Shown in pieces: positions 8,925 through 17,810 of a DNA stretch of 48,018 bases. Within the stretch, counting starts at the first letter, position 1. Each line of letters opens with the position of its first letter. This DNA comes from Thiorhodospira sibirica ATCC 700588 (lineage in GTDB: Bacteria > Pseudomonadota > Gammaproteobacteria > Ectothiorhodospirales > Ectothiorhodospiraceae): NCBI RefSeq assembly GCF_000227725.2, contig NZ_MU255056.1, positions 257,970 through 305,987 of the forward strand, written 5' to 3'. Both the position numbers and the translations under genes were made by a program. The notes under the pieces are model-generated. The model was not told where the DNA came from and did not search any database. It saw only the letters and a list, made by a program, of their open reading frames with translations.

Positions 8925-9797
8925 TCACCGCCCCGGGCCGTATTTGTCTACGATCAATGCACCTCCTCCCTGCCGGGTCCTGTAGACCGTTGCTGGCGTC
9001 TCGTCGGCCTGTGCTTGGTGCGGGCGCTCTTCGTTGTAAAATGAGAAGTCTTCCAGTAGCCCAAGAGTCACCTCACGCAGGTCAGCGTCGCCTTTGAGGT
9101 CGGTGTCCTCATGCTTCACCGTTCGCCAGAGCCGCTCTACGAAGATGTTGTGAAAGGCTCGCCCTCGGCCATCGATGCTGATCGTCATGCCTTCACGCTT
9201 GAGCACGCTGGTGAATGGCTCCGCCGTTTTCTGAGCGCCTTGGTCGCTGTTGAAGACTTCAGGAGGGCGGTACAGCCGCAGGGCTTCCTCAAGACAGTCG
9301 AGGCAAAAGCTCGCATCGATGGTGTTGCTGAGCCGCTCACTCAAGACCTTTCGGCTGTACCCGTCGATGATCGCGACCCGGTCGCAAAAGCCTCGCGCTA
9401 GCCGCACGTACGTGATGTCAGTGCTGCAGGCCTGGTTGGGCCGAATGACCTGAATGCCACGCAACCGGTACGGATAGACTTTGTGCTGCGGGTGCGGGCG
9501 GCGGGTGTGAGGGCCCGGCGCGATCGCCGCCAGTCCCATCCGGCGCATCAGTCGCTGCACGCACTTGCGGTTGACTTCATGGCCCTGTGCCCGCCGCTCG
9601 GCTACTATCCGGCGGTTCCCGTAGAGCGGTCGCCGCGTATAGATTTCGTCGAGCAGACGGCACAGCAGCAGCGCCGTCGCGTTCTCCTGTGATGGATGGC
9701 GATGCGCGTATACGGTCGCTCGAGCTACCTCCGCCCGCTCACACTGCCGCACGATGGAGCGCGCACCCTCCGCCTCAATCCAGCCCTGGCGGCTCAT
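8925..9797 (-). CDS. IS3-family transposase OrfB (rve integrase core)
   Basis: The 290 residues carry the HTH_21-like part (about 45-100, with YGNRRI and MRRMGL) and the integrase core with the DDE residues in CSTDITYVR, FNSDQGAQ and NIFVERLWRTVKHED, all intact. In IS3 elements the active transposase is the OrfAB fusion made by a -1 frameshift. Here a run of nine A residues (T9 at 9814-9822 on the plus strand), within the overlap of the two frames, is the obvious slippage site. The listed ATG gives OrfB alone. Confidence 0.92.
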   Translation of the reverse strand: MSRQGWIEAEGARSIVRQCERAEVARATVYAHRHPSQENATALLLCRLLDEIYTRRPLYGNRRIVAERRAQGHEVNRKCVQRLMRRMGLAAIAPGPHTRRPHPQHKVYPYRLRGIQVIRPNQACSTDITYVRLARGFCDRVAIIDGYSRKVLSERLSNTIDASFCLDCLEEALRLYRPPEVFNSDQGAQKTAEPFTSVLKREGMTISIDGRGRAFHNIFVERLWRTVKHEDTDLKGDADLREVTLGLLEDFSFYNEERPHQAQADETPATVYRTRQGGGALIVDKYGPGR

Positions 9798-10098
9798 GGC
9801 AGGGTGATCCCTGTTTTTTTTTGAGCCAGTCCCCGTCCAGCTCCATCTTCAGGCGGCCCATCTCGCTGTAGAGCCGATCCGGCGAGTCCTGCTCCGCTGC
9901 CGGTTTCGGACCACGCTTGCCCTCAAAGCGCGTACCTGCCTGCTCAACGATTGCCTTCTTCCACTTGCTGACCTGCACCGGGTGAACCCCGTAGGCTTGA
10001 CCCATCTCGTTGACGGTCTTGACCCCATGGATCGCCTCACGCCCGACCTTGGCCTTGAACTCGGCGTTGTATGTGTTCCGCTTCTTCTTTTCGCTCAT
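9775..10098 (-). CDS. IS3-family transposase OrfA (HTH)
   Basis: About 107 residues starting MSEKKKRNTYNAEFK with the HTH of IS3 OrfA (MGQAYGVHPVQVSKWKKA) and a leucine-rich tail (RLYSEMGRLKMEL). It binds the element ends and supplies the N terminus of the OrfAB fusion. I prefer the ATG at 10098, which has GAAGAG just upstream, over the one at 10134. The tail reads ELDGDWLKKK where the usual text is ELDWLKKK, a two-codon insertion next to the slippery A-run. Confidence 0.88.
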   Translation of the reverse strand: MSEKKKRNTYNAEFKAKVGREAIHGVKTVNEMGQAYGVHPVQVSKWKKAIVEQAGTRFEGKRGPKPAAEQDSPDRLYSEMGRLKMELDGDWLKKKQGSPCHEPPGLD

Positions 10099-10211
10099 CT
10101 CTTCGCTACCCCATGCTGGAGGCTTTGTCATCACTTAAACTGTTGTCCAGATTTCGGGGTCCACTATACGTCTAGCTTTGATTTTATTTCACCTTGAAAG
10201 GCTTGGTCAGG

Positions 10212-10234
10212 CTACCCAAACAGGGTAGGGTTTT
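10212..10234 (+). terminator. possible terminator hairpin
   Basis: CTACCC-AAACA-GGGTAG is followed by GG and four T residues on the plus strand. It lies just downstream of betT (minus) and right of the IS3 element. It may have ended the plus-strand gene destroyed by that element. Confidence 0.35.
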
Positions 10235-10242
10235 GCTGATGT

Positions 10243-12240
10243 TTAGCGCACGGCTTGCAAGAAGTGCATGTGTTTTTCGTAGTGGGTGAGCACGTCGCTG
10301 ATGATGTGTTCTTTGCTCCAGCCCATCACATCGTAATTTTGCCCGCCTTCACGCAGATGCACCTCGGCGCGGTAGTATTTGAGCTTTTCGCCGCGATCGG
10401 GGCGGGTGTCGCGCAGGGCAAAACTGGGGGGGATATAGGCTCTGGGGCGCACGGAGTAAAAAAAGTCGGTTTCTTCACCGTGTGCAACCTCAATCCAGGC
10501 GCGGCCATCCTCACCTTGCACCACCTTCACTTCCATGCCGTACTTGGCAATCTCGGAAGACACCTCATTCAGCGCGGGCACGACCACCTCGTCGATATAG
10601 CGCACAATCTGCGAGTGCTTGGGATGGTATAACAAAGTGCGCAGACGCCGTTGCCAATGCACCGGGTTTTGCGTGCCCAAGGGCATCAGGGTTGCCTGAC
10701 TGAGGCTGGCGCGCTTGACGACTTCGATGCGCAAGGCCCGCAACAACCCCCAACACATGAGCAGCATGATGATGGTAAAGGGCAGGGCGCTGGCAATGGT
10801 CGCGGTCTGCAAGGCTCCCAATCCCCCGGCCAGCAACAAGGCAGCGGCAACCAGACCTTCCACAATTGCCCAAAAAACCCGCTGCCACGTCGGCGAATCC
10901 TCCGCCCCGCCAGAGGTCAGCATATCCACCACCAGCGAGCCGGAGTCCGAGGAGGTGACAAAAAAGGTCACGACTAAAATGGTGGCCAGTAAGGAGGCAA
11001 GCGTTGAAAAGGGCAGCAGTTCAAAAAACTGAAACAAGGCCACCGAGGTATCTGCGGCCACAGCCTCAGCCAGTTGCACCATGCCATCGACCAAGACCAG
11101 ATGAATCGCGGTGTTGCCGAAAAAGGTCATCCACATGAAGGTAAAGCCCACCGGCACCAGTAAAGCCCCGGCGATAAATTCGCGGATGGTACGCCCACGC
11201 GACACCCGGGCGATAAACATTCCGACAAAGGGTGCCCAGGCAATCCACCAGCCCCAATAAAACAGCGTCCAGCCGCCGATCCAGCCGGTCGGTTCATAGG
11301 CGTAGAGATTAAAGGTCTTGTAAACCACCTCGGTCAGATACGCGCCGATGTTTTGCACAAAAGCCTGCAATAAAAACGCCGTTGGCCCGGCAATCAGTAC
11401 AAACAGCAACAGCGTCAAGGCCAGGATCATGTTCAGCTCCGAGATTCGCCGGATGCCGCTATCCAGTCCCAAGGCCACCGATACGGTCGCAATCCCGGTG
11501 ATCACCGCAATAATGACCACATGCATCCACACGGTATTGGGCAGATCAAACAGATAATTCAGCCCAGAGCCGACCTGCATGGCTCCAAAACCCAGAGAGG
11601 TCGCCACCCCGAAAATGGTGCCCAACACCGCAAAGGTATCAATCGCATGACCCGTCGGGCCGTAAATCCGCTCGCCAATCAGCGGATAAAAGGCCGAACG
11701 GATGGTCAACGGCAGGTTGTGGCGAAAGGCAAAATAGGCCAGTGACAAGGCCACCACGGCATAAATGGCCCAGGCATGAACGCCCCAATGAAAGAAGGTA
11801 ATCTTCATCGCCTCGCGGGCGGCCTCCACCGTAGAGCCCTCGCCCACCGGAGGACTGACATAGTGCATGATCGGCTCAGCCACCCCAAAAAACATCAGGC
11901 CAATGCCCATCCCCGCCGAAAACAACATGGCAAACCAGGTGGTATAGCTGTAATCGGGCTCGCTGTGATCCGGGCCCAGTTTGATCCGCCCATAATCCGA
12001 CACCGCCAGCAGCACCACAAAAATCAAAAACAGCGCCACCGCAAGGATATAAAACCACCCGGCAGACTCGGCAATCCAGCCCTGAATGGTGTTAAAGAAA
12101 TCCCCCATCGCCTCGGGGGCGATGATGGCAAATAAAACCAGCAACAAGGTCAACGCCGCCGCACTAATAAACACCGGCGGATTCACTTTGATCCGGGGCG
12201 CTCTGGATGGCGCCTCCTTCTTCGTGTCGTCAATATTCAT
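10243..12240 (-). CDS. betT: BCCT-family choline/betaine transporter
   Basis: The 665-residue product has 12 predicted membrane helices and the BCCT signatures: SAGMGIGLMFFGVAEP, the tryptophan-rich GWTLFYWGWWIAWAPFVGMFIARVS region (split here for length) and FFVTSSDSGS. A C-terminal cytoplasmic domain of about 150 residues (from near 515) is typical of BetT-type choline transporters, where it senses osmotic stress. I start at the ATG preceded by GGGGAG 6 nt upstream; a frame extension upstream has no such site. The gene is not next to betA/betB, so whether choline or another betaine is the substrate is inferred from family only. Confidence 0.9.
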   Translation of the reverse strand: MNIDDTKKEAPSRAPRIKVNPPVFISAAALTLLLVLFAIIAPEAMGDFFNTIQGWIAESAGWFYILAVALFLIFVVLLAVSDYGRIKLGPDHSEPDYSYTTWFAMLFSAGMGIGLMFFGVAEPIMHYVSPPVGEGSTVEAAREAMKITFFHWGVHAWAIYAVVALSLAYFAFRHNLPLTIRSAFYPLIGERIYGPTGHAIDTFAVLGTIFGVATSLGFGAMQVGSGLNYLFDLPNTVWMHVVIIAVITGIATVSVALGLDSGIRRISELNMILALTLLLFVLIAGPTAFLLQAFVQNIGAYLTEVVYKTFNLYAYEPTGWIGGWTLFYWGWWIAWAPFVGMFIARVSRGRTIREFIAGALLVPVGFTFMWMTFFGNTAIHLVLVDGMVQLAEAVAADTSVALFQFFELLPFSTLASLLATILVVTFFVTSSDSGSLVVDMLTSGGAEDSPTWQRVFWAIVEGLVAAALLLAGGLGALQTATIASALPFTIIMLLMCWGLLRALRIEVVKRASLSQATLMPLGTQNPVHWQRRLRTLLYHPKHSQIVRYIDEVVVPALNEVSSEIAKYGMEVKVVQGEDGRAWIEVAHGEETDFFYSVRPRAYIPPSFALRDTRPDRGEKLKYYRAEVHLREGGQNYDVMGWSKEHIISDVLTHYEKHMHFLQAVR

Positions 12241-12436
12241 GATACTCCCCTTTGTATTCAAAGAATTGCGCCGCGTTGGCACAAGCCACGCCGTCGATCA
12301 GCAGCCACGCATCGACACACATGACACGCACAGCCTATCCCAAGCAGGCTGCTGCATCAAACGCAGACTCTGGGCTGTGGCGGTGCAAACATGGCAAAAA
12401 TAGCGACATCTGGAAGGTATCGCTGCACGCCCAAAC

Positions 12437-12544
12437 GCTCCCCCTGCTAAGGAGGGGGGCCGCCGCAGGCGGCGAGGGGTTGGTTTTAAGGCTTTTTAAA
12501 CCACCCCGGCGCTACGCGCCACCCCTCCTTGAAAAGGAGGGGAG
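12437..12544 (-). repeat. composite palindromic repeat, copy A
   Basis: About 108 bp made of three palindromes: CTCCCCCTGCTAAGGAGGGG, a central GGTTTTAAGGCTTTTTAAACC and CCCCTCCTTGAAAAGGAGGGG-type arms (last listed as a 20-mer plus one base). A second copy in inverted orientation is at 17811-17919. Copy A supplies the stop codon and last 16 codons of rsmD. Confidence 0.85.
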
Positions 12545-13116
12545 TTTTTGGCGAGGCGGTAGGCGCATTGTCCGGCGATTTTTTCTTTGTCCCAGTAAAA
12601 TTCTGGCGGCAGGGGCGGGGCCGGGGTCTGCTTTTCCTGCTCGACATAGATCACTGCCTTGGGGCTGAGCCAGCCGGGATGCGATAGCGCAAGCAAGGTT
12701 TGTGGCACGAGGTTTTGCTGAAAGGGCGGGTCGAGAAAGATCACGTCAAAGGGGGTGTCGGGGGATTGTTGCAGATAGTGCAGCGCGTCGGTTTGTATCA
12801 CTTCAATATGGTGGGCGGCCAGACGCTGTGCCTGAGTGCGCAAATGCTGGGCAACCTGCGGGTTGCGCTCAATCATGACCACTTGCGCGGCCTCGCGTGA
12901 GGCCGCCTCAAAACCCAAGGCACCGCTTCCCGCAAACAGATCCAGACAGCGCGCCCTGGGGATTTCAAACTGCAGCCAGTTAAACAGGGTTTCGCGCATG
13001 CGGTCCGCCGTGGGGCGCAGACCAAGCGCAGCAGGCACCGGAATGCGGCGCGAACGCCACTGCCCGCCGATGATGCGTACCTCGCCGGGTGCGGCACCGT
13101 TACTCTGCTTGCCCAC
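12496..13116 (-). CDS. rsmD: 16S rRNA (guanine(966)-N(2))-methyltransferase
   Basis: The 206-residue Rossmann methyltransferase has the RsmD marks: VRIIGGQWRSRRIPVP, LRPTADRMRETLFNWL, SAM-binding LDLFAGSGALGFEA and the catalytic DPPF motif (near 126). It methylates G966 of 16S rRNA in the 30S subunit. It starts with GTG and overlaps the end of the M16 gene by 17 nt. The C terminus NSPPFQGGVARSAGVV is encoded by palindromic repeat copy A, so the native stop was probably replaced when the repeat inserted; core function should be unaffected. Confidence 0.95.
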   Translation of the reverse strand: MGKQSNGAAPGEVRIIGGQWRSRRIPVPAALGLRPTADRMRETLFNWLQFEIPRARCLDLFAGSGALGFEAASREAAQVVMIERNPQVAQHLRTQAQRLAAHHIEVIQTDALHYLQQSPDTPFDVIFLDPPFQQNLVPQTLLALSHPGWLSPKAVIYVEQEKQTPAPPLPPEFYWDKEKIAGQCAYRLAKNSPPFQGGVARSAGVV

Positions 13117-14425
13117 CGACGATCACGGTCAACAGGTGTTCAGGATGCACGCGCCGCTGCAGGGCGTCTTGCACCGCTGCCGGGGTGACACCTTGAATGT
13201 TTGGAATGATCTGCTGCAGATAATCCACTGGCAGACCATAAAAACCGATCTGCGCATATTGTCCGAGCAGATCGCTGTTGCTGGCGATGCTTAACGGAAA
13301 GCTGCCGATGATGTTGTCTTTGGACAGAGCCACTTCCTGGGCTTTGGGGCCGTGTGTGACCAGATCGCTGAGAATCTCATGCAGCAGCGCGACCGCTTCC
13401 TCGGCCTGGCGGTGGTGCGTTTGCATGGCAATGATCAAAGGGCCGGCGGCAGCGGTTTCCACATAATAGCTGTGAACACTGTAGGCCAGGCCGCGCTGAT
13501 TGCGCACCTGTTCAAACAGGCGTGAGATAAAGCTGCCTCCGCCCAGAATGTGATTGGCGACATACAGCGGAAAATGATCCGGATCGCCGCGTGCAATCAG
13601 TGGCTGTCCTACCCGTACATGCACCTGCTCGGAAGGAAAGTGGATGCGCACGGTCTGTGCCTGGGCCAGCGGTTTGACAGCGGGCAGGGGCGGGGCTTTG
13701 ACACCTTCCGGCAAGGCTTTGGCGATACGCTCGGCAATCGCTTTAGCCTGTTGTAGCTCTATGCCCCCGACCAGCACCAGCACCCCGTTACGGGCGACAT
13801 AATGTTGCTGATGAAAGGCGATGAGGTCAGCCCGGCGGATGCGCGCTAGAGATTCTTCGGTACCGAGCGGATGACTGGCATAGGGATGATCGCCATAGAG
13901 GGTGGCATAAAATACCTTGGAGGCGATATCGCCGGGGTTTTGCGCCTCGCGTTGCAGGGCGCTCAAGGTTTCGCGGCGCATCCGCTCGACATCACGCGCC
14001 TTAAAGCTGGGCTGGCTGACTACGCGGATGTAGGTATCCAGCGCCTGCTCCAGCCAGTCTGGCTCGGTGAGGGTGCGCACATACACCACTGCCATATCAC
14101 GCATTGCGGTGGCGCTAAATTGTGCGCCCACCTGCTCAAAACGCTGGGCAATGGCATCGCTGTCTAATCCCCCGGCACCGCTGGCCAGCAGGCGGTTGGT
14201 CAGACGTGCGACCCCTGGGTGGGTGGTATCCCGCGCACTGCCGGCATGAAAGGTCAGACGCATATCCAGCATTGGCAGATGCGGTGCCGGGACAAAATAC
14301 ACCGGCAAGCCGTTGTCGGTTTCCCAGGTGTGGGGTGTTTGGATGGCGGCGGCGACCCCTTGGGACAGCAGCACAAGCAATACCCCCAAGGCGTACGCCT
14401 TAAGCCCTATTATGTGTTTTTGCAT
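13100..14425 (-). CDS. M16-family peptidase-like protein lacking the zinc motif
   Basis: The 441-residue protein has a signal peptide (about 1-27, LLVLLSQGVAAA) and two M16 halves. The N-terminal half lacks HXXEH; the corresponding stretch reads HPGVARLTNRLLASG. The C-terminal half keeps the RNQRGLAYSVHSYY segment that completes the active site in M16 heterodimers. It is therefore the non-catalytic subunit type. In Pseudomonas and relatives this gene follows an HXXEH-bearing partner between ftsY and rsmD; here the partner is missing and ftsE-prmC occupy the space. It is probably periplasmic. Function unknown; the active subunit would have to be encoded elsewhere. Confidence 0.85.
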   Translation of the reverse strand: MQKHIIGLKAYALGVLLVLLSQGVAAAIQTPHTWETDNGLPVYFVPAPHLPMLDMRLTFHAGSARDTTHPGVARLTNRLLASGAGGLDSDAIAQRFEQVGAQFSATAMRDMAVVYVRTLTEPDWLEQALDTYIRVVSQPSFKARDVERMRRETLSALQREAQNPGDIASKVFYATLYGDHPYASHPLGTEESLARIRRADLIAFHQQHYVARNGVLVLVGGIELQQAKAIAERIAKALPEGVKAPPLPAVKPLAQAQTVRIHFPSEQVHVRVGQPLIARGDPDHFPLYVANHILGGGSFISRLFEQVRNQRGLAYSVHSYYVETAAAGPLIIAMQTHHRQAEEAVALLHEILSDLVTHGPKAQEVALSKDNIIGSFPLSIASNSDLLGQYAQIGFYGLPVDYLQQIIPNIQGVTPAAVQDALQRRVHPEHLLTVIVGGQAE

Positions 14426-14446
14426 CGTATGTTCCTGATTGAGAAT

Positions 14447-15298
14447 TTAGCACCAACGACCGCCGCTGACGCGCTCATGTCCGGCAAGATCGCGCTGGGT
14501 CTGGCATTGCGCAAAACCCGCCTCGCTAAGCAGCGCCCGCACCGCAGCCGCCTGGGTATGCCCATGCTCTACCCACAGATACGCCGCAGGACATAAATAC
14601 TCCGGCGCATGGGCAATGATATGGCGCAGCGCATCCAGCCCATCGTTGCCAGACACCAAGGCCATCATCGGCTCAAAGCGCACATCGCCTTGCTTGAGAT
14701 GCACATCATCACGGGCAATATACGGCGGATTGGCGACAATCACATCAAACTGTTCACCGGCCACCGGCGCAAACCAGTCACCGATTTGCAGACGCACCCG
14801 CGCCGTGAGCTGATGACGGGCGATATTGCGCGCCGCCACGGCGGCGGTGGCCGGGTTTTTTTCCACCGCCACCGCTGTAAGTCCAGGGTGCTCATGCGCC
14901 AAGGCAATCGCCACCGCACCCGTGCCGGTGCCCAGATCCAAGGCCCTGACACAGGGCCGGGCACGCATACACCCCAGCGCCGCTTCTACTAAATGCTCGG
15001 TTTCCGGGCGCGGGATCAGGGTATCGAGACTCACCTCCAGGGGCAATGACCAAAACTCACGCTCCCCCAGCAGATAGGCGATTGGTTCACCGTAGAGGCG
15101 ACGCTGCAACAGGCGCGTGGCGCGTTGGACCTGATGGCGTTGCAGCGGCGCCTCATCATGACTTAACAGCCAGGTGGGCGTGCATTGCAACACGGTTTGC
15201 AGCAGCAACCGCGCCTCTTGCGAGGGGTATTGGCGCACCCTTAGGGCATGGCTGGCCTGCTGCAACCAGGTGTGAATCGACAAGGGTGCTGCTTGCAT
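14447..15298 (-). CDS. prmC: peptide chain release factor N(5)-glutamine methyltransferase
   Basis: About 283 residues, close to E. coli PrmC (277). It has the N-terminal helical domain (ARLLLQTVLQ...ERE-FWSLPLEVSLDTLIPRPETE), SAM motif LDLGTGTGAVAIALA and the catalytic NPPY in VIVANPPYIARDD. It methylates the GGQ glutamine of RF1/RF2. I choose the ATG 5 nt after the ftsE stop; an ATG at 15322 inside ftsE is also possible. prmC normally follows prfA; here it stands directly behind ftsE where ftsX would be expected. Confidence 0.92.
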   Translation of the reverse strand: MQAAPLSIHTWLQQASHALRVRQYPSQEARLLLQTVLQCTPTWLLSHDEAPLQRHQVQRATRLLQRRLYGEPIAYLLGEREFWSLPLEVSLDTLIPRPETEHLVEAALGCMRARPCVRALDLGTGTGAVAIALAHEHPGLTAVAVEKNPATAAVAARNIARHQLTARVRLQIGDWFAPVAGEQFDVIVANPPYIARDDVHLKQGDVRFEPMMALVSGNDGLDALRHIIAHAPEYLCPAAYLWVEHGHTQAAAVRALLSEAGFAQCQTQRDLAGHERVSGGRWC

Positions 15299-15302
15299 TG
15301 GT

Positions 15303-15986
15303 TCAAGGGCTGGGTAGATCATCAGATAACACCATGCGGCGCAACTGGCCGTGTTCCAGATCAATGATGGGTTTGTTTAACCGCGAGATCAACGGGACAT
15401 CGTGACTGACCACCAGTACCGTGACCCCGACGCGGTTAAACTGTAAAAACAGATCCATAATTTCGGCGGATAGCTGCGGATCGAGATTCCCGGTTGGCTC
15501 ATCCGCCAAAAGAATCGGCGGTTTATGCACCACCGCCCGGGCAATGCCAACGCGCTGCTGCTCACCGGAGGACAGGGTTGGCGGGTATTGGCGCTCCTTG
15601 CGCAATAAACCCACCTTATCCAGCGCCGCCCGCACCCGCCGGGCAACCTCGGCGCGCCGATACCCCAGAATTGTCAGCGGCAACGCCACATTATCAAATA
15701 CCGTGCGATCGGCCAACAGATGCGGGTCCTGAAAAATAATCCCCATACTGCGGCGTAAGGCGGGAATATGTTCTCGCCCCACATCGCTTAGACGCATGCC
15801 GTTGACCAGAATCTGGCCACGGGTTGGACGCTCGATCAGGGCAATCAATTTGAGCAAGGTACTTTTGCCCGCCCCGGAACGTCCGGTTAAAAAGGCCATG
15901 CTCCCGGCATCCAGGGTTAGATTGATATTGCTGAGCGCCTCATGCCCGCAGGGATAGCGCTTGGCCACACCGTGCAAGCAGATCAC
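15303..15986 (-). CDS. ftsE: cell division ATP-binding protein FtsE
   Basis: The 227-residue ABC ATPase has Walker A GRSGAGKSTLLKL, signature LSSGEQQRVGIARA, Walker B ILLADEPTGNLD and the switch histidine in VVSHDV. Size, opening (MICLHGVAKRYPCGHEAL) and linkage to ftsY identify FtsE, which with FtsX controls septal peptidoglycan hydrolases through EnvC-type partners. The start is GTG, overlapping the ftsY stop (GTGA). No ftsX is present downstream or elsewhere in the window. Confidence 0.93.
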   Translation of the reverse strand: MICLHGVAKRYPCGHEALSNINLTLDAGSMAFLTGRSGAGKSTLLKLIALIERPTRGQILVNGMRLSDVGREHIPALRRSMGIIFQDPHLLADRTVFDNVALPLTILGYRRAEVARRVRAALDKVGLLRKERQYPPTLSSGEQQRVGIARAVVHKPPILLADEPTGNLDPQLSAEIMDLFLQFNRVGVTVLVVSHDVPLISRLNKPIIDLEHGQLRRMVLSDDLPSP

Positions 15987-17023
15987 GCCGGTGGATCAAG
16001 CTCTAACAAGGCGCTGACAAATTCCTCGGCATCAAAGGGGCGCAGATCGTCAATGCCTTCGCCGACCCCGATAAAGCGCACCGGAATCCCCAACTGCTCG
16101 GCGATGGCAAATAAAATTCCGCCTTTGGCGGTACCATCGAGCTTGGTGACCACCAGCCCGGTCAGATCCAGAGCCCGGTTAAACTCGCGGGCCTGATTCA
16201 GGGCATTTTGCCCGGTCCCCGCATCCACCACCAGCAGTGTCTGATGTGGCGCGGTTTCATCCAGGCGAGTGATCACCCGGCTGACCTTCTTCATTTCCTC
16301 CATCAGATTGCTCTGGGTGTGCAAACGTCCGGCGGTATCGGCGATCAACACATCCACCTTGCGTGCCGTGGCCGCTTGCAGGGCATCATAAATCACCGAG
16401 GCGGAATCTGCGCCCTGGCCCTGCGCAATCACCGGAATCTGATTGCGCTCACCCCAGGTCTTGAGCTGTTCAACCGCAGCGGCACGAAAGGTATCCCCCG
16501 CCGCCAGCATCACCGAATGCCCCAAAAGCTGCAAATGCTTGGCCAGCTTGCCGATGGTGGTGGTCTTGCCCGCGCCGTTAATCCCCACCACCAAAATCAC
16601 AAAGGGGCCGCCCGTCGGGGTGATCTCCAAGGGCTGCTGAATCGGCGCCAAAACCTCAACCATCGCCTGACGCAGTGCCTGCAACAAGGCATCCGCATCT
16701 TTGAGATCCTGCGCGGCGGCATTGCGCATCAGGGCATCGAGAATACGCTGTGTGGCTTCCACCCCGACATCCGCCATCAGCAAGCGTGACTCCAGCTCCT
16801 CCAAAAGCTCATCATCAATTTTACGCTTACCCTGCACCAGCGTCGCAATCCCTTCCGTCATCGCCCGGCTGGTTTTGGACAAGCCCTGTGTCAGCCGCGA
16901 GAAAAACCCCTTGGGCGAGCGGTTGTCCGGCGTATCACCCGCCTCGGAGGGTGCCGCCGAAGCAGCCGTGTCAGTAGACACATCCTCTGGATTTGTCCTG
17001 GATTTTTTGAAAAGACCGATCAT
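15983..17023 (-). CDS. ftsY: signal recognition particle receptor FtsY
   Basis: The 346-residue SRP GTPase has a short acidic A region (about 1-50), then the NG domain (from SRAMTEGIATLV). GTPase motifs are GINGAGKTTTIGKLA, DTAGR in VLIADTAGRLHTQ, and TKLDGTAKGG; the tail FDAEEFVSALL is typical. It docks ribosome-SRP complexes at the inner membrane. It heads the tightly packed ftsY-ftsE-prmC-M16-rsmD run. Confidence 0.97.
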   Translation of the reverse strand: MIGLFKKSRTNPEDVSTDTAASAAPSEAGDTPDNRSPKGFFSRLTQGLSKTSRAMTEGIATLVQGKRKIDDELLEELESRLLMADVGVEATQRILDALMRNAAAQDLKDADALLQALRQAMVEVLAPIQQPLEITPTGGPFVILVVGINGAGKTTTIGKLAKHLQLLGHSVMLAAGDTFRAAAVEQLKTWGERNQIPVIAQGQGADSASVIYDALQAATARKVDVLIADTAGRLHTQSNLMEEMKKVSRVITRLDETAPHQTLLVVDAGTGQNALNQAREFNRALDLTGLVVTKLDGTAKGGILFAIAEQLGIPVRFIGVGEGIDDLRPFDAEEFVSALLELDPPA

Positions 17024-17064
17024 TTAACTGTCAATGCTCCGAATAATGTCATGATTTATTTTAT

Positions 17065-17784
17065 TTAATGATCCATCACCCATTGCACAAAGCCCTGCAG
17101 CACCTGCTGGGCGTGTGGGGTTGCGCACACGGCGGCGGTGAGTTTAAGCATATCGTGGCCTTGAGCCGCTAAGGCGGGGGCCTGGGCCTTGAGGTAATCG
17201 TGCATGATGGCCGGGGTGTATTCCGGGTGAAACTGTACGCCCCAGGCACAGCGGCCAAGGCGGAAGGCATGATGCGGTTCATGGGCATTCTGCGCCAGCA
17301 AAACCGCCGTCGGCGGCAGCTGCAAGACGGTCTGGGAATGCGAGACATGCGCCTTAAAGACCATCGGCAATTCGGCAAACAGTGGATCACGGGCCGCCTC
17401 GGGCGTTAATTGCACCTCCACCGTGCCAGCCTCCTCGCCCTGCGGGTGATAATCCACCGTACCGCCCATTGCCCGGGCCAGTAATTGATGCCCATAACAG
17501 ATTCCCAATACGGGAACCTCCAGCGCAAGCGCCTCGGGTAGCCACTGCTCCAGGGCCACACTCCAGGGCAGATTGTCGGTGACCATCGCATGTGAACCGG
17601 TGAGGATGACCCCGGCACACTCATGCGGTAGTGGCAGCACCTCGCCCTTGAGCAGATCGACTACCATCAGTGGCGGATTCAAGGGCTGCATGGCCGCACA
17701 GGTCCACTCTTCAAAATCCCCCAGACGGGCGGCGGTGTCTGCAAAGGTGGTGCCCAGTTTGAAAATATAAAGCGGTTTTGACAT
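17065..17784 (-). CDS. class I glutamine amidotransferase (YfeJ-like)
   Basis: The 239 residues form a single GATase1 domain with the nucleophile cysteine in LGICYGHQLLA (near 97) and the histidine/glutamate pair in WGVQFHPEYT (near 187). There is no synthetase domain, so it is not GuaA itself but a stand-alone GMP-synthase-like amidotransferase. The ammonia acceptor is unknown. It lies 42 nt upstream of ftsY on the same strand and is separated from kdsD by palindromic repeat copy B. Confidence 0.88.
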   Translation of the reverse strand: MSKPLYIFKLGTTFADTAARLGDFEEWTCAAMQPLNPPLMVVDLLKGEVLPLPHECAGVILTGSHAMVTDNLPWSVALEQWLPEALALEVPVLGICYGHQLLARAMGGTVDYHPQGEEAGTVEVQLTPEAARDPLFAELPMVFKAHVSHSQTVLQLPPTAVLLAQNAHEPHHAFRLGRCAWGVQFHPEYTPAIMHDYLKAQAPALAAQGHDMLKLTAAVCATPHAQQVLQGFVQWVMDH

Positions 17785-17810
17785 GGATAGAGGATTCCGT
17801 AATAAAAAAG

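Larger units (their letters stand above)
8817..10163 (-). mobile_element. IS3-family insertion sequence, complete
   Basis: The element is about 1.35 kb with overlapping orfA and orfB on the minus strand. Its ends are imperfect inverted repeats, TAGACCCC at the left and TGGACCCC (other strand) at the right. The 3 bp outside each end (AGG and CTA) do not match, so no target duplication is visible; this fits a later deletion or recombination at one flank. Confidence 0.88.
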
